NCBI GenBank assembly: GCA_029262195.1
Contig: JAJCZX010000027.1
Coordinates: 68,677-132,676 of the forward strand
Direction of reading: 5' to 3'
Source: Gemmatimonadota bacterium
GTDB lineage: Bacteria > Gemmatimonadota > Gemmatimonadetes > Gemmatimonadales > GWC2-71-9
DNA: 64,000 bases
Positions 43,371-51,791 of the stretch are shown piece after piece (the stretch's first letter is position 1; each line of letters opens with the position of its first letter). Made by a program: the position numbers and the translations under genes. The notes beneath the pieces are model-generated. The model did no database searches and was not told the origin of the DNA. It saw nothing but the letters and a program-made list of their open reading frames with translations.

Positions 43371-45320
43371 TCAGGTGGAGGGAATTGGCTCGCCAATCAT
43401 CGCGATCACCTTGTCCTTCAGCGTGGCCGGTTTGAACGGTTTCTGAATAAAATCAACCTTGACCCCGCCGAAATGCTCCACGGCGGCGGTCTCGTTGAAT
43501 CCGCTCATCACCAGCACGCGGGCCGCAGGATCGATTTCCATGATTCGTCGGTAGGCCTCACCTCCGGACATCACCGGCATCGTGAGATCAAGCAATACCG
43601 CTCCGACGCGATGGCGATGGTTCTCGAAAGCCTTGACGCCCGCGGCGCCATCTTCGGCGACAATAACATTGTAGCCCATCCGCTCCAGCATAGATTGGAC
43701 CACCTGACGCACTGTTTCTTCGTCATCAACGATCAGGACGACCTGTTCAGCCGCATCGACCATATCGTCCACATCGGACAGGCCCCCAGTTTTTGGGCGG
43801 ACTGCGGTGTCAGAGACGCCCGGCAAGAAGACTTTGAAAGAACTGCCTCGACCCGGTCTGCTCCAAACCTTGATGGCGCCCTGGTGACCCCGCACAATTC
43901 CAAGAACTGCGGCGAGACCAAGTCCGCGTCCGGTGAACTTGGTGGTAAAGAACGGGTCGAAAACCCTTTCAAGAACCTCCTCGCTCATCCCTTCCCCGCT
44001 ATCAACCACTTCAAGAAACACGTACTCCCCAGCCGGGAGAGTCTCGTTGGCGGTGGCATCCAGAACCTCACCGTCTGCAACCTCGGTCAAACCGGTACGC
44101 ACTCTGACGTTTCCAAGTTTGTTGCCAAGTGCGTCGGAGGCGTTGGTGATGAGATTCATGACGACCTGACGCATCTGAGAAACATCGCCCATTACCACGG
44201 GTAGGTCTTCAGTAAATTCGTATTCGATTGTCGCTTTCTTACTAAGGGCGGTCGACAACAACGGGGCCATCTCTTCGACCAGCTTCTGCAGACTGAGCCT
44301 CTGTATAATGAATTTGCCCCGGCCGGAGTAGGCCAGCATTTGATTGGTAAGCTCAGCCGCCCGCATCGAAGTCGTTTCGATTTGCTCTAACAACTCGCGT
44401 GCAGGTGATTCCTCTTCAATTTCCATCAACGCCAGACTCGCGTTGCCCAAAATCCCTACAAGGAGATTGTTAAAGTCATGGGCGATACCTCCAGCAAGGA
44501 CACCCAGGCTCTCCAGTTTTTGCGCGTTTTGGACCTGAATCGCGACCTGCTCTCTCTGGTCTTTCTCGCGAATCGTCTCCGTAACGTCGTTGAGCGATAC
44601 CACCACCCCACCCTCCAGTTCGTGCCCGTGATGCCCAACGGGTTGCACATTGACGGACAACCAGGTGATTCGGGAGCCTTCATATCGCAACCCCACCACC
44701 ACGTTTCGTACCGGAATCCCATCATTGAGGGTTTTTTGGAACGGGAGTGCTGCCTCGTCACACGGCGTACCATCCGGGTGAATTGGCGTCACTCCCCCAT
44801 CGAACAGTCGGCCCCCGATAAGGCCGTCTTCAGATCGTCGAAGCAACGTCTCCGCTGCATCATTGACGTCGGTTACCTGCCCGGTCGCATCCAAAACAAC
44901 AACCCCCTCGGCCATGGCTGCGATCACAGAATGGTAACGCCCCTCCGCAGCAACATCTGTCAACCGCCGCTCGACCAGCCGATCCGCAATGTCCAACTTC
45001 GCATTCACTGTCATTTCGTCGATGGGTTTGGTCAGATAACCATCAGCCCCCTCATTCACAATCATATTGAGGTCACAGGGGTCAGTGCTCGTCGTCGTTC
45101 CAAGGACAACCGCGGTAGCACAACCGGGGGTCTTGCGAACTTCAGCAAGAAATTGAGCAACCAATCCCGATTGATCCCAATCAAGAATCAAAATATCCGG
45201 ACGAGATGCCCGGCAGGCTCCAAGCGCAGCTTCCGCTTCTGAAAATTCGCGTACTTCGTGGCCTCTGTTTCCGACGATTTTCGAAAGCGTTTCCCGGACG
45301 ACCGGGTCATTCTCAACCAC
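43371..45320 (-). CDS. Hybrid sensor histidine kinase (receiver-PAS-HisKA-HATPase-receiver)
   Basis: From GTG at 45320 the product has 649 residues: an N-terminal receiver (DILILDWDQSG with the phospho-Asp, YLTKPID), a PAS domain near 130-260, HisKA (GIAHDFNNLLVG, phospho-His), HATPase (MNLITNASDAL, DSGEGMSEE, GRGLGLAAVLG) and a C-terminal receiver (LIVDDEETV, LLDLTMPVMSG, KPFKP). No membrane span, so it is soluble. The first receiver lacks its usual first strand unless the frame is extended upstream, where in-frame residues HRVWV precede VENDP without an ATG, GTG or TTG. An ACG at 45359 is 6 bases after AGGAG. Confidence 0.9.
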   Translation of the reverse strand: MVENDPVVRETLSKIVGNRGHEVREFSEAEAALGACRASRPDILILDWDQSGLVAQFLAEVRKTPGCATAVVLGTTTSTDPCDLNMIVNEGADGYLTKPIDEMTVNAKLDIADRLVERRLTDVAAEGRYHSVIAAMAEGVVVLDATGQVTDVNDAAETLLRRSEDGLIGGRLFDGGVTPIHPDGTPCDEAALPFQKTLNDGIPVRNVVVGLRYEGSRITWLSVNVQPVGHHGHELEGGVVVSLNDVTETIREKDQREQVAIQVQNAQKLESLGVLAGGIAHDFNNLLVGILGNASLALMEIEEESPARELLEQIETTSMRAAELTNQMLAYSGRGKFIIQRLSLQKLVEEMAPLLSTALSKKATIEYEFTEDLPVVMGDVSQMRQVVMNLITNASDALGNKLGNVRVRTGLTEVADGEVLDATANETLPAGEYVFLEVVDSGEGMSEEVLERVFDPFFTTKFTGRGLGLAAVLGIVRGHQGAIKVWSRPGRGSSFKVFLPGVSDTAVRPKTGGLSDVDDMVDAAEQVVLIVDDEETVRQVVQSMLERMGYNVIVAEDGAAGVKAFENHRHRVGAVLLDLTMPVMSGGEAYRRIMEIDPAARVLVMSGFNETAAVEHFGGVKVDFIQKPFKPATLKDKVIAMIGEPIPST

Positions 45321-45436
45321 CCAAACCCTGTGGGGTGATTGTAGGGGCTCATGTGCCGTGTGATTCTCCTATCTTCTTCGCAACTCAGACTACCGCGCGA
45401 CCATGAAGTCTTGAAGCGTGCTGCTCCTTCGGTTGT

Positions 45437-45775
45437 TCAATCCGATTCGGTCGCAGAACCCACATCCAGAGTACCTTCGTCACTCCGGACATCGTACTCT
45501 TTCTGCAACCTCTCGGGAGCATCTGAGCCCAGGGATCTCAGGAGCCCGCCATAGACTGCGTCGCGAATCTCGAGAAGTTCCATCTCAGGAATCAAGATCT
45601 GAGCTTCGCCGTCAAAGTCCTTCTTGAAGTCTTCGTTGACAACATCGTCAATCTTGCAGCCATCCTCCATGATATCGTCGAGTTTGGGGTTTTCATCCAG
45701 GACCTGATCAAGCTGCGCGATGAGTCCAATTATCTCAACCGCCAGGCTCCACGTCGTGTCGTCAAGTCGATCCAC
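45437..45775 (-). CDS. Acidic hypothetical protein
   Basis: A 112-residue, strongly acidic protein without signal peptide or membrane span (MDRLDDTTWSLAVEIIGLIAQLDQVLDENPKLDDIMEDG, then IPEMELLEIRDAVYGGLLRSL). It is mostly helical. No family is recognised. It lies 116 bases upstream of the hybrid kinase gene and in the same direction, so the two may share a transcript. Confidence 0.55.
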   Translation of the reverse strand: MDRLDDTTWSLAVEIIGLIAQLDQVLDENPKLDDIMEDGCKIDDVVNEDFKKDFDGEAQILIPEMELLEIRDAVYGGLLRSLGSDAPERLQKEYDVRSDEGTLDVGSATESD

Positions 45776-45860
45776 TTTTTCAACTCCTGGCCGGGGACTG
45801 CAGAGGTGTTCGCTCTAAATATGGATGAACTACCCCAACCAAAGCAACGGCACCCCGCAG

Positions 45861-46694
45861 TCAGTTTCCGAGTAACTGAAATTCGGTGCTTGAAGTGAGC
45901 ACAATCGGAGTGCCATTGGCGGAGTTGCCCATCCTCACTTCACCCTCAAGTTGAGTAGAGTTCGACAAACGAATCAACCTTCCAGAATCCAGATCAACGA
46001 CGAACTCGCCGGTCAGCGTCCCGGAAATATCGAGCGCCACCATAACGGGGGCTCCGGATTCAGTATCGCTCCGCTGCGAGACGGTACCCGCGACACCGAT
46101 AACCGCTATTCGTTCTGCATTGACACTTATGAGTGTGTAGCGAGCCTCGTTCGATGACACCATCGGACCCACGGGCCCGGCAACGGTTTCATTTACCGAA
46201 CTCGTCCAGCTTTCACCGACCGCGAGCGGTTCAACAGGGAAATTGAGAGACAATCCCTCGAGCATTTGCCCTACCTGGTCTTTGAAACCAGCGGCCGTTG
46301 GAGGAACCGTGGCATCGTCCAGCCTGGAATCCACGACCCGGCCCCTTGAATCCACCGTAAGGAAAAGGGTGAGGCCGGTAAGATTGGGCGCGGCCATACC
46401 CAATCCGGGCGGTAACGAAAACCGGGAAGAGTCCAACACCGTCCGGATGGTGGCGAGATCACCACTGACTTCGGTAACCGTTTGGGTAAGAACACCTGAC
46501 TGGCTTACGATCGGTTGCGACGGATCTGCCTGGGGAAGCATGGCCGAAACAACCCAGAATTTCACATCCGCCCGGTAGCGAGAAACCATTCCCTGCTCAG
46601 GTTCCAGCCGCAGCGAAACCGTCTGCCCCTTAACCGCAACGACATTTCCCATCGCCACTAGCACAATGGCACCCAAAATCCTTGCTTTCATCAA
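45861..46694 (-). CDS. Secreted beta-rich protein (DUF6263-like)
   Basis: A 277-residue protein with a clear signal peptide (MMKARILGAIVLVAMGNVVAVKGQ). The mature part is rich in short beta strands: YRADVKFWVVS, GLTLFLTVDSRGRVVDSR and FVVDLDSGRLIRLSNSTQLEG. The GLSLNFPVEPLAVGESWT segment and this layout resemble DUF6263 proteins, which have no known function. It is probably periplasmic. It is near VanY but has its own spacing (28 bases). Confidence 0.7.
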   Translation of the reverse strand: MMKARILGAIVLVAMGNVVAVKGQTVSLRLEPEQGMVSRYRADVKFWVVSAMLPQADPSQPIVSQSGVLTQTVTEVSGDLATIRTVLDSSRFSLPPGLGMAAPNLTGLTLFLTVDSRGRVVDSRLDDATVPPTAAGFKDQVGQMLEGLSLNFPVEPLAVGESWTSSVNETVAGPVGPMVSSNEARYTLISVNAERIAVIGVAGTVSQRSDTESGAPVMVALDISGTLTGEFVVDLDSGRLIRLSNSTQLEGEVRMGNSANGTPIVLTSSTEFQLLGN

Positions 46695-46722
46695 AAACCT
46701 TTCAATTTGTTTGACTCCACCG

Positions 46723-47652
46723 CTACCAATTCGTGGGATCGTCTATTTGCCTGTCGACCCACCTGAGGTGCCACGGTTCATAGGATACTCGGCGACGGAC
46801 GTGTCGTTCCAAGGAGAAACTGAGCACAAATCCAAAATCTGCAGCATTTTGGGCAATCCACTGTCCCTGGGGAGTTTCCCCAAACGTCAATCGAAGCGCC
46901 GTGGCCGGTTCCGTCATCACGTCAACGGTGGTCCCCAACTGGTGCTCACTGCGACCGGGAGGCGCCGATACGTTCTGATCAAATCCCTTTTCCGAAAGCT
47001 GCCTTCCGTACAAAACAGCCTGATGCGATGCTGACCGAAAACCAGATAGCACTCGTATATCGAACCCGGCCGCCCGCCCGGCACCGGTAAATCGCTGCAA
47101 AGCCGCGAGGGCACCCCGCCTCAGGAGAATAACGTTTTCTTCGACCCCTGCTCCGAGCAGCTCCCTCGGAATCTGGATCATATCGCCAGGCGCATAATCC
47201 CACGGCAACACCCTTCCGGCCACTAAACCCTCCGCTCCAACAATAAGGTCGCCCGAAATCATTCGGGGCTGACGATCCACGACCGCAGAGGGGACCCAAC
47301 CCAATGGCATTTCAATCCACCTCAACTCGGCCAACGTGGACTCGGCCAATGCCACACCGATTTCTCCCGTTACGAACCGCCGGTCTATCGGCAGGGATGT
47401 GTCCGGCGTGGAAAAGAACCGACCATCTGCAATGAAGCGGAGAGAATCACCCCGTAAGACCCGACCGGGAAAAATGGTCAAACCCGAAGTTGAGTGCGTT
47501 TCGGGGGGGGCCAAGACGGAATCTTTGATGGCGACGACCGGGGTCGAGTTCTCATCGACCAACGCCGGATCGTCAGGCCACCAAAGCTTTGCGCTTCCAA
47601 TCGCTCCCAAAACAATCACGGCTAACGTGAGGGCGACGCGTTTTCCGGACAT
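46723..47652 (-). CDS. VanY-type D-alanyl-D-alanine carboxypeptidase
   Basis: A 309-residue secreted peptidase anchored by an N-terminal span (MSGKRVALTLAVIVLGAIGSA). The VanY/LAS domain fills the last 120 residues: SGFRSASHQAVLYGR, then SAPPGRSEHQLGTTVDV with the zinc His and Asp, and YEPWHLRWV with the catalytic Glu and second His. Substrate would be the C-terminal D-Ala of stem peptides. The roughly 150 residues ahead of it show SH3-like beta strands and could bind the cell wall. In many bacteria VanY simply trims peptidoglycan, so vancomycin resistance is not implied. Confidence 0.88.
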   Translation of the reverse strand: MSGKRVALTLAVIVLGAIGSAKLWWPDDPALVDENSTPVVAIKDSVLAPPETHSTSGLTIFPGRVLRGDSLRFIADGRFFSTPDTSLPIDRRFVTGEIGVALAESTLAELRWIEMPLGWVPSAVVDRQPRMISGDLIVGAEGLVAGRVLPWDYAPGDMIQIPRELLGAGVEENVILLRRGALAALQRFTGAGRAAGFDIRVLSGFRSASHQAVLYGRQLSEKGFDQNVSAPPGRSEHQLGTTVDVMTEPATALRLTFGETPQGQWIAQNAADFGFVLSFSLERHVRRRVSYEPWHLRWVDRQIDDPTNW

Positions 47653-47676
47653 CGGGAGACCGTAAGCTTCCAGGCT

Positions 47677-48093
47677 TTATTTCTTACTAAGTTTGACGAC
47701 AGATTCGGCCGCGACCCGCCCCTTGGCGTCTTCAGTAACATTGTATTCGACACGATCTCCCTGGGACAGAGAGCCCCCGTCCTGGATGGCGGACCGATGC
47801 ACGAAGCATTCAGGCCCACCGCCGTCGGGAACGATAAAACCGAACCCTTTGCTACCTCTAAACCATTTTACCTCTCCAGTAACTTTGGATGAACCGGGTG
47901 GTTCAGGTTTAATACGGGCCGGGTCGGGCGAAGCAAGTACCATCATACCGGAAAGGCAGGCCCCGGCGATGGCTCCAACAAAAAAGACGGCGGCTATCAG
48001 AAGCGGGTTCACCCCACTATTGAGGAAGCTCAGGGCGACAGCGGCGGCTACGGACAGTAGAAGTCCGCCCACGTAAGTCCTCTCTTTGTTCAT
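47677..48093 (-). CDS. Membrane-anchored cold-shock-domain protein
   Basis: A 138-residue protein from ATG at 48093 (GTG at 48099 is an alternative). Two N-terminal membrane spans (YVGGLLLSVAAAVALSFL, LLIAAVFFVGAIAGACLSGM) are followed by a linker and a cold-shock domain in the last 70 residues. The RNA-binding motifs are KGFGFIVPDGGGPE (RNP1) and CFVHRSAI (RNP2-like). Free CspA-type proteins are soluble and about 70 residues, so a two-span anchor is unusual. It should tether RNA or single-stranded nucleic acid binding to the inner membrane (inference). Confidence 0.85.
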   Translation of the reverse strand: MNKERTYVGGLLLSVAAAVALSFLNSGVNPLLIAAVFFVGAIAGACLSGMMVLASPDPARIKPEPPGSSKVTGEVKWFRGSKGFGFIVPDGGGPECFVHRSAIQDGGSLSQGDRVEYNVTEDAKGRVAAESVVKLSKK

Positions 48094-48188
48094 GAGCACA
48101 CAGTTTTAACGGTTATCGAAGAATGCCAAGTATAGAAGAACATAAGATAGTCTCCGTCGGAGAATTGTCACCCTCGGATTGCCCATTC

Positions 48189-49016
48189 TCATCCATCGGC
48201 CTTCAAGATATCCAACACTTCTGCCAACGAAGAGAAACGATCCTCGGATTTTATTGCGACCATCCTGGACAGGGTCCAGCGAAGTCCATCTCCTATTCCA
48301 CTCAAAGCTTTGATCTTTCGGTCGTCGAAGCGGCCAGCGGCCAGATCTTCCGGCCTCGTTCCGGAGAACAACCTCTCGGCTGCGAGGAGTTCGAAGAAAA
48401 CGCAGCCGAGGCTGTAGATGTCGGTGCGGTGGTCTACGTCTCTGGCTCCGGTAGCCTGCTCGGGACTCATGTAGGCGGGTGTACCAATGACAACACCCGT
48501 CGCTGTCAGAGCGTCCCCGGCCGCCGTTTCAATCGCTTTGGCAAGGCCCAGGTCCGCAAGGAGTGCCTGTTCACCCTGGAGAAGGATGTTCTCCGGCTTA
48601 ACATCCCTGTGGATAATTCCATGGGAGTGGGCGTGCTCCAGGGCCTCACCCACCTGCGCAACTGTAGTAATTGCTCGTTCGGGCGAGAACGGTACGCCAT
48701 GGAGCAAATGGCGCAACGAGCCCTCTTCAAAAAATGGGAACACGGCAAAAGGCAATCCGTCCGAACGACCCGACTCCAAAATCGGAACGATGTTGGGGTG
48801 CGACAGCTCCCTCGCGATGCGAATTTCTCTGTGAAACCTTTCCCACCCAACAACCGACGCGAGTTCAGGTCGGAGTACTTTCACTGCGACCGGAACGTCG
48901 TATCTGGTTGATTCAGCCAGAAATACCTGAGCCGTGCCTCCGCTTCCCAGTAGCCGAGAAACGTGAAGGCCGCATTGGCCAAGCGCTGCCTTTGCCCTAC
49001 TATGTAATGTCGTCAC
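48189..49016 (-). CDS. Soluble serine/threonine protein kinase
   Basis: A 275-residue kinase domain without membrane span or sensor domain. The glycine loop is GSGGTAQVF, the ATP-binding Lys is in VAVKVLRPE, the catalytic loop is HRDVKPENILL, the DFG motif is replaced by DLGLAK, and GTPAYMSPEQ is the P+1 region. Bacterial Hanks kinases often carry PASTA or TPR sensor parts; this one ends soon after the kinase fold. Start is GTG at 49016. No phosphatase lies nearby. Confidence 0.9.
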   Translation of the reverse strand: MTTLHSRAKAALGQCGLHVSRLLGSGGTAQVFLAESTRYDVPVAVKVLRPELASVVGWERFHREIRIARELSHPNIVPILESGRSDGLPFAVFPFFEEGSLRHLLHGVPFSPERAITTVAQVGEALEHAHSHGIIHRDVKPENILLQGEQALLADLGLAKAIETAAGDALTATGVVIGTPAYMSPEQATGARDVDHRTDIYSLGCVFFELLAAERLFSGTRPEDLAAGRFDDRKIKALSGIGDGLRWTLSRMVAIKSEDRFSSLAEVLDILKADG

Positions 49017-49176
49017 ATCTCGAACCTAGCACGCTCGGACGTTGTCACAAATCCCGGCGTTGATTTCGCACGGTCATTCAGGAAAACGAGACCGGGAACA
49101 CGACGACGCAGGCAACCGTTACCATTAAGATCCTAAACGGTGTCGGCTTACGGCTCGCGCTCTTACTTGGAATACT

Positions 49177-49902
49177 ATGGCACGCGATAATAAAAAGAAA
49201 AAGCAGAATAAAACTCCCGAGACCCCAGAGCCCAGCAGTGGAATAGGCATTAAGGGACCAATTGTCGGGTTTGCCTTTGGTTTCGCTATAGCCACCGCTT
49301 TGTGGAAATACGGCCCTCTGGCAGTCCCCGCTGTTGCCCCGGCCCCGCTAGCAGCTTCTAACAATATTCCGGGTATGCCTCCGGCCAGATTCGTGCCAAT
49401 AAACGGGCGCCCGACCCGAGGCCCTGAAAACGCGCCGATCACGATAGTGGAGTTCACCGATTACGAGTGTCCTTATTGTCGGCGTTATGTCAACGAAACC
49501 TACCCCAGCATTCAGGCCAATCACGGCGATGAGGTCCGGTATGTAATCCGGAATTTTCCGTTGCGGTCGATCCACCCCCACGCCCAAAAAGCTGCCGAGG
49601 CAGCTGAATGTGCATACGACCAGGGCCGCTTCTGGGAATACCATGACAAACTTTTTGAAGAAGCACCGGCGCTTCAGGTCGTGAAGTTAAAAGAATATGC
49701 AGGCGAACTCGGCCTGAACGAAGCAGCCTTCGCCCAGTGTTTGGACTCCGGAAGTAAGGAACCGATTGTTGAAGCCGATTTTCAGGACGCTGTGGCACTG
49801 GGACTCCGAGGCACGCCAGGGTTCTTCGTGAACGGTCGAGCCCTTTACGGGGCCCAGCCCTATCGCATGTTCCAGGCCTACTTCCAGGCCCTCAACCCCT
49901 AA
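49177..49902 (+). CDS. DsbA-like thiol-disulfide oxidoreductase (membrane anchored)
   Basis: A 241-residue protein. After a Lys-rich cytoplasmic stretch (RDNKKKKQNK) one span (GPIVGFAFGFAIATALW) exposes the rest to the periplasm. The thioredoxin-fold part starts with APITIVEFTDYECPYCRRYV, where CPYC is the redox pair, and the cis-Pro loop is RGTPGFFVNG. It would introduce or shuffle disulfides. The GlyPro-rich linker (VAPAPLAASNNIPGMPPARF) is flexible. It converges with the LOG gene with only 11 bases between. Confidence 0.92.
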   Translation: MARDNKKKKQNKTPETPEPSSGIGIKGPIVGFAFGFAIATALWKYGPLAVPAVAPAPLAASNNIPGMPPARFVPINGRPTRGPENAPITIVEFTDYECPYCRRYVNETYPSIQANHGDEVRYVIRNFPLRSIHPHAQKAAEAAECAYDQGRFWEYHDKLFEEAPALQVVKLKEYAGELGLNEAAFAQCLDSGSKEPIVEADFQDAVALGLRGTPGFFVNGRALYGAQPYRMFQAYFQALNP

Positions 49903-49913
49903 TCACACACCGT

Positions 49914-50627
49914 TCACCGCCCGGGTTCGGAAGCGAGAGCTTCAACGACGTGTCGATAGGCGTCGGTCGGGTCGTCAGTGATATAGAAGACGTCGAGATC
50001 CTCCTCACGGATCTTCCCTTCTTTCGCAACCACGTCGCGCAACCAATTCACCAAACCGGACCAGTAATCTTTTCCGAGTAAAACCACAGGGAAATCGTTG
50101 ATCTTTCCGGTCTGTATCAGAGTCAGGGCTTCAAATAGCTCATCCAGCGTTCCCAAACCGCCGGGCGCGCAAATAAAGGCTGACGAATACTTCACCAGCA
50201 TCGTCTTTCTAACAAAGAAATAGCTAAACCTGATGTCCCTGGTCAGGTAGGGATTGGAATGTTGCTCGTGCGGAAGTTCAATGTTCAGCCCTACAGACAT
50301 TCCTCCAGCTTCCATCGCTCCCTTGTTGCCCGCTTCCATGATTCCCGGCCCGCCACCCGTAATTACCGGCCAACCTGCAGCGGCAAACAACCGCGCCGTT
50401 TCCTCGACCAACCCGTACCAGGGATCGTCCGGTGGCGTTCGGGCCGACCCGAAGATGGCCACTGCGTTTTTCATGTCCGTCATCGCGTCGAACCCGCTAA
50501 CGAACTCGCCCATGATTCTGAGCACGCGCCAGGGGTCGTTGATCCGGCGCATGGGGAAATTGAGAAGACGTTCGTCTTCGGTTTGCCAGCGCCGGCCCTC
50601 GTCCCCGGTTGTTCGCGAATCCGTCAT
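49914..50627 (-). CDS. LOG-family protein (TIGR00730 type Rossmann fold)
   Basis: A 237-residue protein of the LOG/lysine decarboxylase-like family. The family motifs are GGGPGIMEAGNKGA and PGGLGTLDELFEAL. Characterised LOGs are cytokinin riboside 5'-monophosphate phosphoribohydrolases or general nucleotide nucleosidases; lysine decarboxylase activity is an old misnomer. Here the role is unknown. An ATG with GGAG 8 bases ahead (50635 region) fixes the start. Confidence 0.92.
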   Translation of the reverse strand: MTDSRTTGDEGRRWQTEDERLLNFPMRRINDPWRVLRIMGEFVSGFDAMTDMKNAVAIFGSARTPPDDPWYGLVEETARLFAAAGWPVITGGGPGIMEAGNKGAMEAGGMSVGLNIELPHEQHSNPYLTRDIRFSYFFVRKTMLVKYSSAFICAPGGLGTLDELFEALTLIQTGKINDFPVVLLGKDYWSGLVNWLRDVVAKEGKIREEDLDVFYITDDPTDAYRHVVEALASEPGR

Positions 50628-50730
50628 TTGGTTCTCCAGATCATTGATTTCGGTAACTTATTGAAGGTAAATCGCAGCAACCCAATTCGCCTCTTCCAGA
50701 GAAGCACCGTTTTGCCTTAGATTACTATGC

Positions 50731-51504
50731 GTGAGTCAACCACCCCGCAGTAACCCCACTCCGACAAATTTGAAAAGGGGGCGCGTCATTGAGGCGCCCG
50801 CCCGAGGCAAATTTTTTCTTGCAATGCTGCCTTTTACGTCCTGGCTCATCACCAACCTGTCCGCGGCTTTTTTCGCGGTGTATTTTTTCGTATTCAATCG
50901 CACCAGGGTTACCGGCCGAAAGAATATGGATCATACCCGGAACACACTCCTGCTGTGCAATCACCAATCATATCTCGACAGCTGGTTGATCGGGGTGTCA
51001 GCCTTTTTTCCACATTCATGGTGGCGCCCCTGGTTGTTGCCGTGGAACCCCGCGGCTATTGAAAATCTGTTTCATACGAAAACGTGGGCATGGTTAGCGG
51101 AGCAATGGCGTTGTATCCCGGTGAAGGAGGGCCGCCGGGATATGGGGGCTCTGAAGAGGACGCTCAGCATGCTGCGAACCGGTACCGTAGTGATGTTCCC
51201 CGAGGGGGGAAGATCGCGAGACGGCGAGGTGGGAACCGGTGTCGCAGGCCCTGGTTTTATAGCGCTTAAGACTAACCCAACTGTCATACCAATCGCTATT
51301 GACGGGATGTACGACGTCTACCCTATCGATGAATTCAAGCCCGGATTTGGCAAAAGGGTGAGAATCGCCATAGGGGAACCCATTGACTACGAAGACCTGA
51401 AAGCCAGGGGCAAAAGCAAAGAGACGGCGCAGGAGTTGGTGGATCGTGTCATGGACCGGATACGCGAAATGCACAAGGAGCTGCGACGGGACGACGAGCG
51501 GTAA
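50731..51504 (+). CDS. 1-acyl-sn-glycerol-3-phosphate acyltransferase (PlsC-like)
   Basis: A 257-residue membrane-associated acyltransferase of phospholipid synthesis. Motif I NHQSYLD (NHx4D) is near residue 80, motif III FPEGGRSRDG near 155, and VIPIAIDG motif IV after it. A hydrophobic span (LITNLSAAFFAVYFFVF) precedes the fold. The start is GTG at 50731. No strong Shine-Dalgarno is visible. It is monocistronic, followed by a 286-base gap and terminator. Confidence 0.88.
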   Translation: MSQPPRSNPTPTNLKRGRVIEAPARGKFFLAMLPFTSWLITNLSAAFFAVYFFVFNRTRVTGRKNMDHTRNTLLLCNHQSYLDSWLIGVSAFFPHSWWRPWLLPWNPAAIENLFHTKTWAWLAEQWRCIPVKEGRRDMGALKRTLSMLRTGTVVMFPEGGRSRDGEVGTGVAGPGFIALKTNPTVIPIAIDGMYDVYPIDEFKPGFGKRVRIAIGEPIDYEDLKARGKSKETAQELVDRVMDRIREMHKELRRDDER

Positions 51505-51744
51505 CCGGACCCACTCCACACCATCCTTCTTTTTGTTTGACGCATGGTCGACCAATACAATATTGGTAGTGCAAACAAACTGACGACACTTAGCGGAGGC
51601 TCGTATGGTCCTCGTGGCCGTGAACTTCGCGCGTTCGTTTGAGAAAGGAACGGTTTTGGAATCGGACTGCTTCTACTAGCACCGATTTTCCACATGATCC
51701 TCGGGTTCGGACCGGCCACCTACAGCGAAACCCTCGACATGTCT
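51505..51744. other. Intergenic stretch without a supported gene
   Basis: About 240 bases between the acyltransferase and the symporter terminator. GGAGG sits 5 bases ahead of an ATG at 51605 that opens a 24-codon frame ending at a TAG. In another frame, downstream of a TGA, there is a hydrophobic stretch (GIGLLLLAPIFHMILGFG), but it has no start codon. These could be the remains of a short membrane protein with a frameshift. Nothing else is seen. Confidence 0.4.
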
Positions 51745-51785
51745 AAAAAAGCCCCGCCTGCGTTTGAACGCGGGCGGGCTTTTTT
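51745..51785. terminator. Bidirectional Rho-independent terminator
   Basis: A run of A, the stem GCCCCGCCTGCGT against ACGCGGGCGGGC with a TTGA loop, then a run of T. The A and T flanks make it work in both directions. It ends the symporter gene (minus strand) and the acyltransferase gene side (plus strand). Confidence 0.9.
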
Positions 51786-51791
51786 AACAAG

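Noticed and set aside
43473..45242. Plus-strand frames of about 240-250 codons
   Set aside because: Antisense to the hybrid histidine kinase, with low-complexity, shadow-like composition.
46723..47652. Vancomycin resistance
   Set aside because: VanY alone, without vanHAX or vanS/R, is only a carboxypeptidase of cell-wall trimming.
48123..48911. Plus-strand frame of 262 codons
   Set aside because: Antisense to the Ser/Thr kinase, which has all kinase motifs.
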